This document shows, in pieces, positions 11,850 through 24,348 of a DNA stretch of 64,000 nt. The translations under genes and the position numbers were made by a program. Within the stretch, counting starts at the first letter, position 1. Each line of letters begins with the position of its first letter. The DNA comes from Arcuatula senhousia (taxonomy: Eukaryota; Mollusca; Bivalvia; Mytilida; Mytilidae). Location of the stretch: assembly GCA_963971305.1 (NCBI GenBank), contig OZ020303.1, forward strand, positions 34,770,106 to 34,834,105, written 5' to 3'. Under the pieces are notes generated by a model. It was not told where the DNA came from, ran no database searches, and saw only the letters and a program-made list of their open reading frames with translations.

Positions 11850-12835
11850 GTATGTGTAGGTTTGTCAGTTACCCGCCTGATATCAAGATGATAGAGCCAG
11901 AGTACTCCTTCCTCCCGGGTTGCTCATCACAGATCAAATGCACCCCCCTCTACTGGAGCAGGTTGGGAAATTCAAAATCAAGGACAGAAGAACAGCGCTC
12001 CCTTAGCCGGAACATCATAGAAGAAATTGTAAGTTCACAAGGAGAGCCTACCATTATTGCATTCACAGATGGATCATGCCAAGGCAATCTTGGCCCTTGT
12101 GGTGCAGGTGCGGCCATTTTCGTAGCCAACCAGGATCCTGTCAATTTGACCAGACCAGTTGCACATAGGGGATCTATACTGCTTGGAGAACTGGTGGCAG
12201 TGTAAATGGTACTAGAACACTGCTTAGCAAATCACAGGAATATGCCATGCAGCAAGTTGAAAATCCTTTCTGATAGTCAGACAACAGTCGGCATTGTTGC
12301 TTAAAACTGGTCATCAAAGAACTATGTCGAAGTTATAAGAGACATCAAGGAGCATATGGCCTCTCTATCAACACAAGGGATATATACTGAAGTGGTTTGG
12401 ACCCCTGGGCATGCAAATATTGCAGGGAACGACCTAGCAGACAAGCTAGCAAAAACAGCTGCAGATGAAGCCAGCAAATTAGACCCTTCTAATAACATCG
12501 TTACACTGGATAATGTGAAACTAGCAGCCCATCAAAGTGTAGTACAAAAATGGCAAAGGCAGTGGGAGATCTCTGAAACGGGACGTCACCTCCATGACAT
12601 CAAACCCACTGTAGGAAAGTCCCAAATCCTGGATATACCCTCAAGACTAATATACCAGGCTTAACAAGTACAGACACACCATCGGCATCTGTGACACCCC
12701 CCTCTGTAACTGTGGAACAGAAGAGGAAACTGTGTAACACTTTCTTCTTCACTGTGACATCTACCAAAAAGAACGTTTAGAAATGCTTAGGAGAATATAT
12801 GACATCACAGGGAACTGGCTAATATGAGAAAGACA
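11850..12835 (+). pseudogene. RNase H domain fragment of a non-LTR retrotransposon, broken
   Basis: The first part reads IIAFTDGSCQGNLGPCGAGA followed by GELVAV; after an in-frame stop at 12203-12205 come ILSDSQTTVGIVA, another stop (12302-12304), then VVWTPGHANIAGNDLADKLA. These hold the RNase H Asp (TDGS), Glu (GELVA), Asp (SDSQ) and final Asp (GNDLAD) sites. After a frame change near 12655 a C-terminal Cys motif follows (LCNCGTEEETV, stop, then HFLLHCDIY). This order is typical of I/R1-type LINE ORF2 C-termini. At least three stops and one frame change make it dead, and the reverse transcriptase is missing. A transposon inserted or abutted at 12820. Confidence 0.8.
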
Positions 12836-13087
12836 TTGCCTTAAAAGCTCGCATAGAAACAAAAATATAATCTATTCCATTGATAATTTCGAATTATGCC
12901 TGGGACGAGATAATTTGGGATGATGTATTACTATTTCCCGCAATTTTTCAGCACGCACAGACATTTTCGAAAAGTTCCGAAAAATCGAATGTTTCCGGTG
13001 AGAACGATTTTTTTTCCATAGTATTTTGAGTCTCGTGCAATTTGACAGACTCTCTACAATAGTGAGCTTGGCTACGCTCGCATATTA
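12820..13087. mobile_element. MITE, copy 1 (AATATGAG...GCTCGCATATTA)
   Basis: It matches 25305-25557 over nearly its whole length, including CTATTCCATTGATAATTTCG, CCTGGGACGAGATAATTTGG and GAGTCTCGTGCAATTTG. The tips form an imperfect inverted repeat ending GCTACGCTCGCATATTA. The second copy has a related empty site, so the borders are well supported. No ORF. Confidence 0.75.
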
Positions 13088-13370
13088 TCTGTGGAAAGTC
13101 TACTCACCACACACAAAAAGAAACAGAGACATTTGGACATAATAGAGAAAATCGGAGCTTATATTGAGCAAACCAATTGCTTCGATATAGTGTAGATTGA
13201 TAACAGACATGCGCAGAAATTATTAGTACCAAGTGAAAGTACCGTTATTTGTCAATTGATATGTACCAGTTTATTTTGTAAACAACCTTACTACAGTACC
13301 AAGTGAAAAGGCCATTCTTAAGGATTTTGAACATCTAGTAATTCTATTAATACTTCACCAAAAACTGTCA
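13088..13370. other. no gene recognised
   Basis: Intergenic sequence. AGTACCAAGTGAAA occurs twice (about 13227 and 13295), a possible small direct repeat. Confidence 0.35.
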
Positions 13371-13375
13371 TTTAT

Positions 13376-14001
13376 CAGGTTGGAGCAAATGCCCGAAAAC
13401 GGGTATAATGCCCAATTTCAGGGATAGTCCTTGAAATCAGGTATACTTTGATCCCTGAAATCGGGGATAGCAAACTTTGAATCCATTTTACTGACTTCAA
13501 CAAAATAAAGGCATTCTCTGAATATATCATTCAGAAGAAATGATGTTATTGGTATATATTTTAGCATCTTTCAAATCAAAATGATGTCTTGTTTAATGCC
13601 TCTGCAGTGACAAAGCTTTTTCTATTGTATAACCTGACCTTTAATTGAATGGTTAACATGTGTGCAACCAGGTGTGACTTGAGCACATTTCACTCTCCAT
13701 TGATAGTATACATGTAATTGGCATGTGACCAAGTTAACAGAAATGATGTCAAGTTCTTTGAAAACAAATTGAATGTCCAATGGGTCAATTTACACAAAAG
13801 GAATTGATAACAGGAATCAAAGTCTAAATTTGAATTTAAATTATTTTCATTAATTTAAGACTGGTTTTAAGGTGCACTTTTAAATGCATTGTGATAAAAA
13901 AGAAAGTGTTTTATTAATCAAATAAGCTTTAAATTCATTAGAAAGTCTGCTATCCCTGAAATCAGGTATTATACCCGTTTTCAGGCATTTGCTCCAACCT
14001 G
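13376..14001. mobile_element. TIR transposon of 626 bp with 5-bp target duplication TTTAT
   Basis: The left end CAGGTTGGAGCAAATGCC is mirrored at the right by GGCATTTGCTCCAACCTG. Inverted similarity runs ~55 bases, through CGGGTATAAT and TTTCAGGGATAG. TTTAT flanks both ends exactly (13371-13375 and 14002-14006). There is no transposase ORF. A CAGG tip with a 5-bp duplication is hAT5-like; the superfamily is inference. Confidence 0.85.
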
Positions 14002-14038
14002 TTTATGGCCCATTTTAAAGATAAAATTAGACTTTTTA

Positions 14039-14335
14039 TACGCTCCCGAAGGGAGCGATAATGGTAGAAATGTCAATATTCTAGTTGTACTATGGGCTCA
14101 ATTTTCCTTCAACGTCCGGTAAATCACGCGCAGTTTCACGGACTTTCTGCGTCTTTTTAACGCTTTTTTCTTTGAAAATTCCTGACGTCATTAAGCGCAC
14201 ACAGGACCCACAAGAAAAGCTACTTTGTTTTTATTTTCGAATAAGATTTTGTTTCAATTAATTGCCCAATAAACATTTGAAAACTTATTTTAGCTTGTAA
14301 AATATTTAAATATACGTTCAAACTTCGGGAGCGTC
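14039..14335. repeat. element with CGCTCCCGAAGGGAGCG end
   Basis: It opens with a near-perfect palindrome (CGCTCCC GAA GGGAGCG) and closes with CTTCGGGAGCG at 14325-14334. This gives inverted ends about 295 bases apart, and the interior is non-coding. Confidence 0.5.
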
Positions 14336-15879
14336 ACAGGTTTAACCTGCATCATATTATTCAGATATGAATTGTTTTGACTGTCAAAGTTTAATTTCTT
14401 CTAAATTTGAGGTCAAAATGTGGCCATTTTGTGTAAATTTTGGCCGCGCAAGAAAATCGGACAATTTTCTCAACTTTAAATGCCCATAACTTTTGAACCC
14501 CTTGACCGATTTTGAAAATTTTTTCACCAGTAATTTTCTTTTTCTGGGCTCTTGCAAGCTAGATAAAAAAATTACCCATTTTTAAAACTTTATTTTTTGC
14601 CTGACCTCCCTACTATTAGTGTCATATAAGACCTTAAGACCAGACCAGACCAGGCCTTATTTAAGTTATTAACTGAAGGTCAGTGGTTTCCTCCACCTTT
14701 AAAACTGACTGCCCTACATGACCTAGGTGCTTCGATAAAGGGTATAAACACACACACATTGAATCTAACAAAATATTGAGAGAGGTGAGCAAGTATCACC
14801 TGTGCTTCAGACTCATTTCAGCCATTTTCAGGACATTTGAAATTGTATGGCTATCAGAAAAGTTAAATCAAATTAGTTTTTACTCGTCTAGACGAACACG
14901 ACAATGAATCAATCTAAAATGCGTGCCATTAAAGGTAAAAGAACTTTCAGCAGGTGCTATATTTACCTGTTTACTTTTTTCAATTTGGTCTTAAACATAC
15001 AGAGCTAGCTTAAGCGTCATTAACAACCTGTAAAAAAAGTGTAACAATTATCAAGAAAATATATTTTAAAAATTTACATTACTTTTAAAATAAAAATGGC
15101 ATATAGATTTAGTGACTTTAAAAAAAATTGTGAATATATAATAAACATGTTTTCGAACATTTTAGCGGGAAAAATGAAAAAAAAAGGCTGCTTTGTGTGT
15201 ATGGTCCCGTGCTTGTTCCTAAATGTAACATAAGCGCTCTCTCTTTATACTTTGAGTAAAATCGATACATTGTCCAAAACTGTTAAGGGACAACCATTTA
15301 ACTTGAAAGGGGGCCTTGGATTTTTGTTTTGGTCAGAATTTTGTTTCCGCGCAAACGGAAATATTTATTTTTCGAAGGCGACAGATTTTTTTTTCATTAA
15401 ATTATCATTATTTTATATGGCAGAAATTCTTCTTCAGAATATTTTTTTTTCTCACCTTTGCTGCCAAAATATTTTTTAAAGAAAAAAACAAGCCCCCCGC
15501 CTCAGTCAAATTAAATGGTCGGTCCCAATACTAAGTAACAATACGATTTTATTTTTGGACTACTGTGTATTTTAAAATTGAATCGCTGGCAAATTACATA
15601 TTTCATTATGTTTTCTTCACTATGAGCATTTTTCTCTCAATATTGGGTATGATAGTCAACCGGGGCAGTTGCCGCCAGTTATTACATTCTTTAAAAGTGC
15701 ATATGGTCCTAAATGAGAGCACAGATAAGTGAGTTACTCTTCAAAATGTGCATATGGTGCAATCCTATGAGGGGAGTGGAAAATTTGTTCATCCTGCCTT
15801 TTTTTACCCTAGGGGGTGACCATTTGATTTTTATGGGGGGCTATGGTGGAATTTGAAATAACAAGGTAATGTGTCTATG
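14336..15879. other. gene-free intergenic stretch
   Basis: 14640-14740 resembles, in reverse, the GGAAACC..ACCGACCTT repeat seen at 60730-60860 (here CTGAAGGTCAGTGGTTTCCTCC). The two overlapping ORFs at 15252-15534 are low-complexity Phe-rich readings. Nothing else is supported. Confidence 0.4.
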
Positions 15880-16765
15880 AGCCACAGGATGGCCCTCCCG
15901 TTCCTGAAATATCATTGACCTTATATGTGTATTACCTGGGATATGGACCTTTACCAAGAAATTGATCAAAAGTGTTCATGTGTAAAATATAGGTCGCTGT
16001 GACCTTATTTCTGGTGGGTGGTGTTATGTTACCAAGACTCTTTGAGTAGTGAAATATTATTGACCCCTTACATGTAGTATTCAAAATATGGACCTTAACC
16101 AAGAACTTAACCAAAGTCATTCATGCGTAAAATATAGGTCACAGTGACCTCATTTCTAGTGGATGGTGTCACCGTACCCAAGACACATCTAGTGGTGAAA
16201 TATCATTGACCCCCAACATCTAGTATCCAAGTTATGGACCTTAACCAAGAACTTAACGGAAGTCGTTCATGCATAAAATATAGATCACAGTGACCTAATT
16301 TTTATTTGGTGGTGTCATGTTACCCAAGATACATCTAGTGGTGAAATACCATTGACCATCAACATGTAGTATCTGAGATATGGACCTTAACCAAAGAACT
16401 TAACCAAAGTCATTCATGCGTGAAATATAGGTCACAGTGACCTAATTTCTAGTGGGTGGTGTCACCTTACCTAAGACACATCTAGTAGTGAAATATCATT
16501 GACCCCCAACATCTAGTATCCAAGTTATGGACCTTAACCAAGAAATTAACCGAAGTCGTTCATGCATAAAATATAGGTCACAGTGACCTAATTTCTAGTG
16601 GGTAGCCCTACCCAAGACCCATCTGGTGGTGAAATATCATTGACCCCCAACATCTAGTATCCGAGTAATGGACCTTAACCAAGAACTTAACCAACGTGTT
16701 ACGGACGGACGGACATGGGTAAAACTATATGTCCGATCCACATACGTGGTCGGGCCATAAAAAAG
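15880..16765. repeat. 147-base tandem repeat element, second copy
   Basis: About six units match the 9480-10530 array (GAAATATCATTGACC near 15906, 16197, 16490 and 16630, with diverged copies between). It ends with ACGGACGGACGGAC and the same CCGATCCAC/GTGGTCGG hairpin, finishing GGGCCATAA at about 16759. Confidence 0.75.
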
Positions 16766-18214
16766 GCAGGATGGCAAAAATCCCGATATAAAAGGCAGGA
16801 CGAAGACAATATCCATAGCCTCCCCATAAAAATCAAATGGTTGCTCCCTTATGTTTTTGACCTTTTGATTTCCTCATGTTAATCTGTCCTGCATTTTAAT
16901 ACTGCAAAAATCCTTATTTTTCTTTTAAGTTGCCTTCTGCTAATTATTTTTTTTTGTTAAGGAAGCGACCATTTGATTTCTAGGCGGGGGGCTATGGATA
17001 TTTTCTTTGTCCAGCTGCCTTTTTATTTTTTGCAAAAATCCAAACCTGGATTATTTGGCGCACTGGCACACGCAGACCTGTCAAGTCTCACGTAATCGCT
17101 GTGAGACAAACGCATCTAGTCGGCAATTTGGTGGCAAATTGGTTCAGATTTCTTCGATCTTTTGATCTTTCAATTTTCATCAAATCTCACGCAAGCAGCT
17201 CATAAAAACTTGACAGCCCAGTATACGGAAAATTTTTATTTTATAAACTTACTACAACAAGGCTGTCAAGTTTTGATGAGCTTTTCGCTTTAGATATTTG
17301 ACAAAAAATTGAAAGATCAAAAGAAAAAAAAAGAAGAATCGAAAAATGTTGCTGCCTAATTGCAACTAAATGTGTCTCACGAGAGTTGTGTGACACTCGA
17401 CAGGTCTGCTATAAACACCATCCTGCTTATTTTCCAGCTTTTGATTTAAAAAGAAAAGACTATAATAGTACCCCCCCCCCAAAAAAAATAAATGGTTGCC
17501 GCGTCCATTAGTCACTTTGATACAAAATTGTATTAAGTGTTTTTGTAATCAGTAATCTATGTGTATGTGATTTTAAAATAACTATGTGAAATTATCTTCG
17601 GTAAGTTAGTAAAGTTAGTTAAAATTTGGTTATGTGTTTTAAAATAGTGCAGCCAGTTGTATTGCAGGATAACATGTCAGTATGCACATAAAAATAAATG
17701 TGACAATAGCAGAAAATACATGTACCACCCTCCAGGAAGACTGCACAAATGCATTTGTACTTACCTTAACAAGACATGAAGAAAGATTTTGGGGGAGGGC
17801 GTATCATTAAACAAACAAAAATATTACTTTACAACCTAGACCTGAACTAAAAACAGGAAACATAAATGTAATATTAAAAGTTGCAAAACAAGAAGAAAAC
17901 CATAGTAGAGAAAACAAAAAAGAACAGAGTCCTGTTATCAACCTCTCGAGCAAAATATTGTCAAAAGATTACTTTCAAAAGAAATATCTTTTATTCCATC
18001 AAAAAAGAACGCTAACATAGGAACAAGAGTTAACACTAAAGTATGTCTCGCCTGCCGGCACCATCGGAATACCAAGTTATTCAACTATACATTAATTAAT
18101 TCTTGACATTTAACTGTGGACCAACTGAAATAATTCTAGATATCATAGTCATTGAGAAACAGACTTAACATAAAAGACTGACAAAAACCCCAATATCTAC
18201 AGTCATTTAATATT
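16766..18214. other. gene-free intergenic stretch
   Basis: Diverged inverted segments around 17090-17400 share GTCTCAC-type and CTTGACAG / CTGTCAAG words, possibly an old inverted repeat. A C-run lies near 17471-17480. No ORF or RNA gene is supported. Confidence 0.35.
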
Positions 18215-18815
18215 AAAATGCAGTCAAGGTCAGATGACATTCTGGCTCGAAAAAGTCAAAATTTCACAGAGTCGCTGAAGCATGAAAATGGGGTCAATGT
18301 CACATGGCATGGTGACAGTTGCATAGACCATAACCTCAACTGTCTGTATACCAAATATCAGATGCTTAGCTATTATACATTTTCCACAAAAGTCTTACAA
18401 AGAAGTTTTAGGGCTGAAAAAAGGTCTAAGTTCACAGAGTCACTGGATCGTGAAAATGGGGTCAGGGTCACACGGCATCTGACAGTTGCGTAGACCATAA
18501 CGTGAACTGTCTGTACACCAAATATCAGATGCTTAGCTATTATACTTTTCATTTTCCACAAAAGTTTTAGGGCTGAAAAAAGAGGTAAGTTCACAGAGTC
18601 ACTGGAGCGTGAAAATGGGGTCAGGGTCACATATGACAGTTGCATAGACCATAACCTCAACTGTCTGTACACCAAATATCAGATGCTTAGCTATTATACT
18701 TTTCAAGTAATTCATTTTCCACAAATTCTTACAAAGAAGTTTTAGGGGTTGAAAAAAGATGCAAGTTCACAAAATCACTGGAGCGTGAAAATGGGGTCAT
18801 ACCACGGTAATCGCG
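18215..18815. repeat. tandem repeat, ~170-base unit, about 3.5 copies
   Basis: Each unit has TTCACAGAGTC, GTGAAAATGGGGTCA, GACAGTTGCATAGACCATAAC, ACCAAATATCAGATGCTTAGC and a TTTTCCACAAA block. The ORFs on both strands here only follow the repeat. The reverse-oriented relative is at 56613-57000. Confidence 0.75.
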
Positions 18816-19069
18816 GAAAGTCCCTTTTCTAATTCTACTGGCTGATAATTTCACTCGCCATACGGCTCATGAAATTTTGAATATTCTCTTTCCCTTTTAA
18901 TAATAATGACTGGGAAAAGCTGGATATCATTTATCTTGAAAATATTATTGCACAGCTATGAAATATTTTTCAAAGTGTATTATATTGTTGAAGTATTTTT
19001 TTTTGCCGGAAAAAATACCGCAGGTGGTTGCATATATCACAACCGAGAAGAATTTTGTCATCTATATCA

Positions 19070-19245
19070 TACCTCCATGGTCACAGTGACCCAATTTCCA
19101 TCTAGTGGTGAATTATCATTGAACACCTACATCAAGTATGAGTAATGGACCTTAACCAAGAAATTAACCAAAGTGTTACGAAGGTACATACGGACAAGGG
19201 TAAAACTATATGTCCGATCCACATACTTGGTCAGGCCATAATAAT
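19070..19245. repeat. single-unit copy of the 147-base family with its hairpin end
   Basis: One diverged unit (GGTCACAGTGACCCAATTT, GGACCTTAACCAAGAA) is followed directly by the family end GGTAAAACTATATGTCCGAT and GGCCATAA. Confidence 0.65.
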
Positions 19246-19903
19246 TCAGTTCAGATCCAATGTTCGATTTTACAATATCATGTAGCCTAAAAGCTAGGGC
19301 CAGAAATTTAAGTAATTATAAATACACTCCACCATAAGTTAAGCACCACCCCATATATTTTTACAAGTACAATTTCAAAGTAAAAACTACAAGAGCCAGG
19401 AAATTGTAAGATAGGTTTTAAAAGTGTATCCTTAAATGTAATGTTGCGCAAAAAGATATGCGTCAGAGAGAGAAATCTTAAAGGAAAAGATATTCAAACA
19501 GAACATGATTTAACGTCAAAAATGTTTCTTAGAAAAACTTTGACGAAAAATTCAAATTCTGGTCAGTTTAAGCTGTGTGTTCTTTAAGTTGGCTTGTCGT
19601 CTTACAGTAAAACATATTGTTAAACAACTTCATTTAAATGACCAAACAAAACCCAGCACAAATGGTTAAAAAGGGGGATAAATCTTTTCTGGTCAAATTT
19701 TTGACCGAAAACTGAAAAAAAAAGGATGCTTTCTTAGAAAATGGTAATGATATGGAAACTTTTTGCGGTGGAAACTTATAACTTTAAATGTTGTATTAAT
19801 TTGTTCGAACAAAGGTGTTTGTTCTCTGTCCTAAACATCACTTTTCTGAAATCTCATTTTCTAAAAAAACCAAACATTTTTTGAAGAAAAGTCATTTAAT
19901 TAC
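19246..19903. other. no gene recognised
   Basis: AT-rich intergenic sequence; short ORFs are without signatures. Confidence 0.35.
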
Positions 19904-22476
19904 TAAACAAGAGGCTCCCATGAGCCTGAATCGCTCACCTGGTCTTGATGTCTACCCTATCAAGACTTTTGTAGAGCTAAATAAGCTGAACATTTAAGCA
20001 AGCAACAGCTTTTCTCTATGTACTGTAGTTTTCATTCTGTAGGTCCATAACATGAAAAATATATTTTTAGGGACTTTAACCCCTATATGGGTTTATCTGA
20101 AAACTTCAACCTAATGAAGACTTTTGTAGAGCTAAATGAGCTGAATGCTTAAACAAGCAACAGCTTTTCTTTATCTGCTATAGTTTTCATTCCATAGGCC
20201 AAAAGCATGAAAAATGTTATTTTAGGGGCCGCAACTCCTATAAGGAGTTGTCTGAAAACTTCGACCATATTGTGACTTTTGTAGAGCTGAAAGAACTGAA
20301 CATTTTTTTAAGAAAAGTCATTTCATTACTAAACAAGAGGCTCCCATGAGCTTGAATCGCTCACCTGGTCTTGATGTCTACCCTATCAAGACTTTTGTAA
20401 AGCTAAATAAGCTGAACATTTAAGCAACCAACACCTTTCTCTATCTACTGTAGTTTTCATTCTGTAGGTCCATAACATGAAAAATATATTTTTAGGGACT
20501 ATAACCCCTATATGGGGTCATCTGAAAACTTCAACCTTATGAAGACTTTTGTAGAGCTAAATGAGCTGAATGCTTAAGCAAGCAACAGCTTTTCTCTATC
20601 TGCAATAGTTTTCATTCTGTAAGCCAAATACACTATATTTCACGTTTAAGGGACTACCCCTATAGGGGTAATCTGCCAACTCACACCCTTTAAAGAATAT
20701 TATAGAGCTAAATGAGCTGAACATTTAAGCAAGCAACAGCTTTTCTCTATCTGCTATAGTTTTCATTCCATAGGCCAAAAGCATGAAAAATGTTATTTTA
20801 GGGGCCGCAACTCCTATAAGGAGTTGTCTGACAACTCCGACCCTTTTGTGACTTTTGTAGAGCTGAAAGAACTGAACATTTTTTTTAAGAAAAGTCATTT
20901 CATTACTAAACAAGAGGCTCACAGGAGCCTGAATCGCTCACATGGTCTTGATGTCTACCCTATAAAGACTTTTGTAGAGCTAAATAAGCTAAACATTTAA
21001 GCAATCCACAGCTTTTCTCTATCTGCTATAGTTTTCATTCTATAGGCTAAAAACATGAAAAAACGTTATTTAAGGGGCTGTAACCCCTATAAGTGGTCAT
21101 CTGACAACTTCGATTCTATGAAGACTTTTGTATTGCTAAATGAGCTGAACATTTAAGCAAGCAACAGCTTCTCTCTACCTACTATAGTTTTCCTTCCATA
21201 GGCCAAAAACATGAAAAAAACTTTTTTTAGTTACCGTAACCCCTATAAAAATGAAAAACAATTATTCTAGGGGCTGTGACCCCTATAAGGGGTCATCTGA
21301 AACTTTCACCCAATGGAGACTTTTGTAAAGCTAAATGAGCTGAACATTTAAGCAAGCAACAGCGTCTCTCTACCTGCTATAGTTTTCATTCCATAGGCCA
21401 AAAACACGAAAAAACGTTATTCTAGGGGCCGTTACCCCTATAAGGAGTCATCTGACAACTCCGACCCTATTGAGACTTTTGTAGAGCTAAATGAGCTGAA
21501 CATGTAATCAAGCAATGGCTTTTCTCTATCTGCAATAGTTTTCATACTGTAGGGCAAAAACATGAAAAAATGTTATTTTTCACCTTTAAGGGGCCGTAAC
21601 CCCTATAAGGTGTCATCTGACAACTTCGACCAAATGGTGACATTTGATCCTGAAGCAGTAGGGTGGCACCAGATTTCATCTATCTCTTATACTTTTTGAA
21701 AGAAGCAGAGGTACCAATGGGGTATCCGAATGTCAAAAGTCCGAAAGGGCAGAGACAAAACCAGTAAACACCAACAAGAACGGGACAAAAACAGACAACA
21801 TGTAAAACATGGAAACATTAAAACAACTGAATATCAATCAACAACGCGAACTCCAGTGGAAACAAGAGTGAACTCAGGTGCTCCGGAAGAGTAAGCAGTT
21901 CCTGCTTGCTATAGCACACCCGTCACGTTGCTAATAGTCCATTCAGCGTGTCAAATCCGGTAAAGGAAGACAAAACAACACACTATGCCAAACCAACATC
22001 TGCACTCATCTGAGAGATTGAAATCCCATATTTGTCTATAAGTACATGATGTCTTCCGTAAAATTTCTTGAGTGAAGACAGCAACTGAGGAGCAACATAA
22101 CCCTGTGTGAGCAATTTTTGCGTCAGACGTGTCGCTCTGCTAAGGAAATCGATGTAAGTCCTGCACGCTCTGGAGTAACGAATCAATTGAGATACGTAAA
22201 CTCCATAAGCTGGAGCGGACGGAATGTTGAATTACAAGCCAAAAACAGTAGTCTGGCCGCCCTGGTCTATTTTTAGCCATGGCCGCCATGCTTTTTGACG
22301 AATCAAAAATCGAAACACATCTTTAGTACAGTACACCCTAAGGATCAATCATACTAAGTTTCATTAAATTCTGTTCAGTAGTTTCAGAGAAGATTTTTGA
22401 AAAATTGTTAACTTATGACAGACGACAACAAGTGATGGCAATAGCTCACATGGACCTTCGGTCCAGGTGAGCTAAA
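19904..22476 (+). repeat. composite GAGGCTC-family element: three heads, one tail
   Basis: Head motifs ACAAGAGGCTCCC followed by GAATCGCTCACCTGG occur near 19907, 20333 and 20909. Between and after them run ~160-base units (GAGCTAAATGAGCTGAACAT, AGCAAGCAACAGCTTTTCTC, TAGTTTTCATTC, GGGGCCGTAACCCCTATAAGG). A unique stretch at 21700-22200 follows, then CCATGGCCGCCATG. The single tail is a hairpin, TGGACC TTC GGTCCA with longer flanking pairing to AGCTCAC/GTGAGCT, at about 22443-22474. It resembles bivalve pearl-type / Helitron-like elements with tandem cores (remembered description). Confidence 0.75.
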
Positions 22477-24070
22477 ACAAGAGGCTCCCAAGAGCCTGAA
22501 TCGCTCACCTGAACTACACAGATACATATATTTGTAGATATTATTGTGCTTAACCATATGCGATTTAAAGGAGTAGAGCCACGAATGCCTCAAATCGGCC
22601 CGGTATTTTTACTAATTTTCAAACTACTTCAACTTTTCGTAAATTTATCCGAAATGAGTGAAGGCATAACTGAACTTTTCATATATGTAAGATTTAACAA
22701 AATATCTACATCACAGGTCTAGCCTTGGTATTTCAAACACGCCATATATTATACAATTCCTAATTTTTTGCCCATTTGCACTGTTTTCTGGTCGTATTTT
22801 GCCAAAAATAGTATTGGCCACATTCGTCGACCATCTTAATTTTTTGATAGTTAATTTATAACATAATAATACACATTTCTATCACAAAATAATTTTGGTC
22901 GACGGGTGTGGCCATTTTCGTTTTCACCAATTTATACATGAAAATCAATGAAAATGTCAAAAAAACGAGATTTTGTACAAAATAGACTGATTTTTAGCTC
23001 ACTGTCCTCCTTGTTGATAAAAAATTAAACCAAAAGATATTGCAATTTATAAAATATGAAGTCTAATGAACATCAAAGCAGCAATTACAAGCATATCAAA
23101 GTTGAATTTTTGGGCCGATTTGAGGCCTTCGTGGCTCTACTCCTTTATGTAATATCTTGGTTAGTTTTCAAGATATTGGGCTTAATAAGTGCAAATTTGG
23201 CAAAAATTAAGAAAAAGAACAATAACTCCCACATCAGCAGTCAGATCTTTTCCGAAATTTCAGGACAGGTAGATCTTAATATGCTGATCACTTTTGATTC
23301 TTGCACAATTTTGATATCTGAAACCAGTTTTGAGTTATTAGCAAAAAAATGAAATTTGCCCCTATGTTCTATTTTTAGCCATGGTGGCCATGTTTTTTTA
23401 CGAATCAAAAATCTGAACAATAGAGTTGTAGCATATAAGCTATCAAACAGTGTGCCATGTTAAGATGCAGTTGGTCTTACCATTTCAGACAAGTCAGGGG
23501 AAAAGTAATGAACAATGGTAAATATTAATGCTTTAAGGGCCATAACTCCTAAAAGAAATGGTTCTACAGCTTTGACCTTATTACATGAATCGTAGATCTT
23601 AATGTGCTTAATCATATGCAATTTGAATTTTTGAAATATCTTGTATAGTTTTCAAGATATAGGGCTAAATAAGTGAAAAATTTTGAAAAAAATCCAGAAA
23701 AAGGGCAATAACTCCTACATCGGTTGTTTGATCTTCTTGAAAATTTCTGGGCAGGTAGATCTTGAGGTGCTAATCACTTTTACCCTTGCCAGAATTTTGA
23801 TATCTGTTACCGTTTTTGAGTTATTTGCAAAAAACTGCAATTTACCCCTATGTTCTATTTTTAACCATGGAGGCCATATTTTTTGATCAATCAAAAATCC
23901 GAACGCTAGTTTTATACTACCTATGCTAATTAACAACTGTGCCAAATTTAAAAGCCATTGGACTTATGGTGTTAGAGGAGTTAAGGTTTGAAAAATGTTA
24001 ACGACGACGGATGTCGGACGCCAAGTGATGGCAATAGCTCACATGGACCTTTGGTCCAGATGAGCTAAAA
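22477..24070 (+). repeat. GAGGCTC-family element abutting the previous tail
   Basis: The head CAAGAGGCTCCC begins within four bases of the preceding GAGCTAAA tail. The body lacks the 160-base tandem core. It has duplicated blocks with GGGCAATAACTCC, CTTTTGATTC-like and CCATGGTGGCCATG segments. It ends in a GACGACGGATG tract and a hairpin with GGACC TTT GGTCC, then GAGCTAAAA. The ORFs on both strands here are repeat readings. The reverse-oriented near copy is at 58517-59537. Confidence 0.75.
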
Positions 24071-24348
24071 ACAGATTTGCTTGAATTTTCAGCTTCTTCT
24101 TTTGCTCTCCGAAACTTGAATTCAGGATTAGATAAAATCAAACAATACTTTATAACTATATTTTGAAAATCTTTTTTTTATTTTCAAGTTTTGTACGATG
24201 CAAAATTGTTCTAATACCCAAAGGTTCTTGTGTGCAAAAGATCAGAATATTTCAATAAAATATAAAAAGAGGGTGCCATTTTAAAATAAGGTGGTGCTTA
24301 ATCTTTGGCGGACTGTTTACTTCTAAACCAACTTTTCCCTTCAGCAAG
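24071..24348. other. no feature recognised
   Basis: Short unique AT-rich spacer between two elements. Confidence 0.4.
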
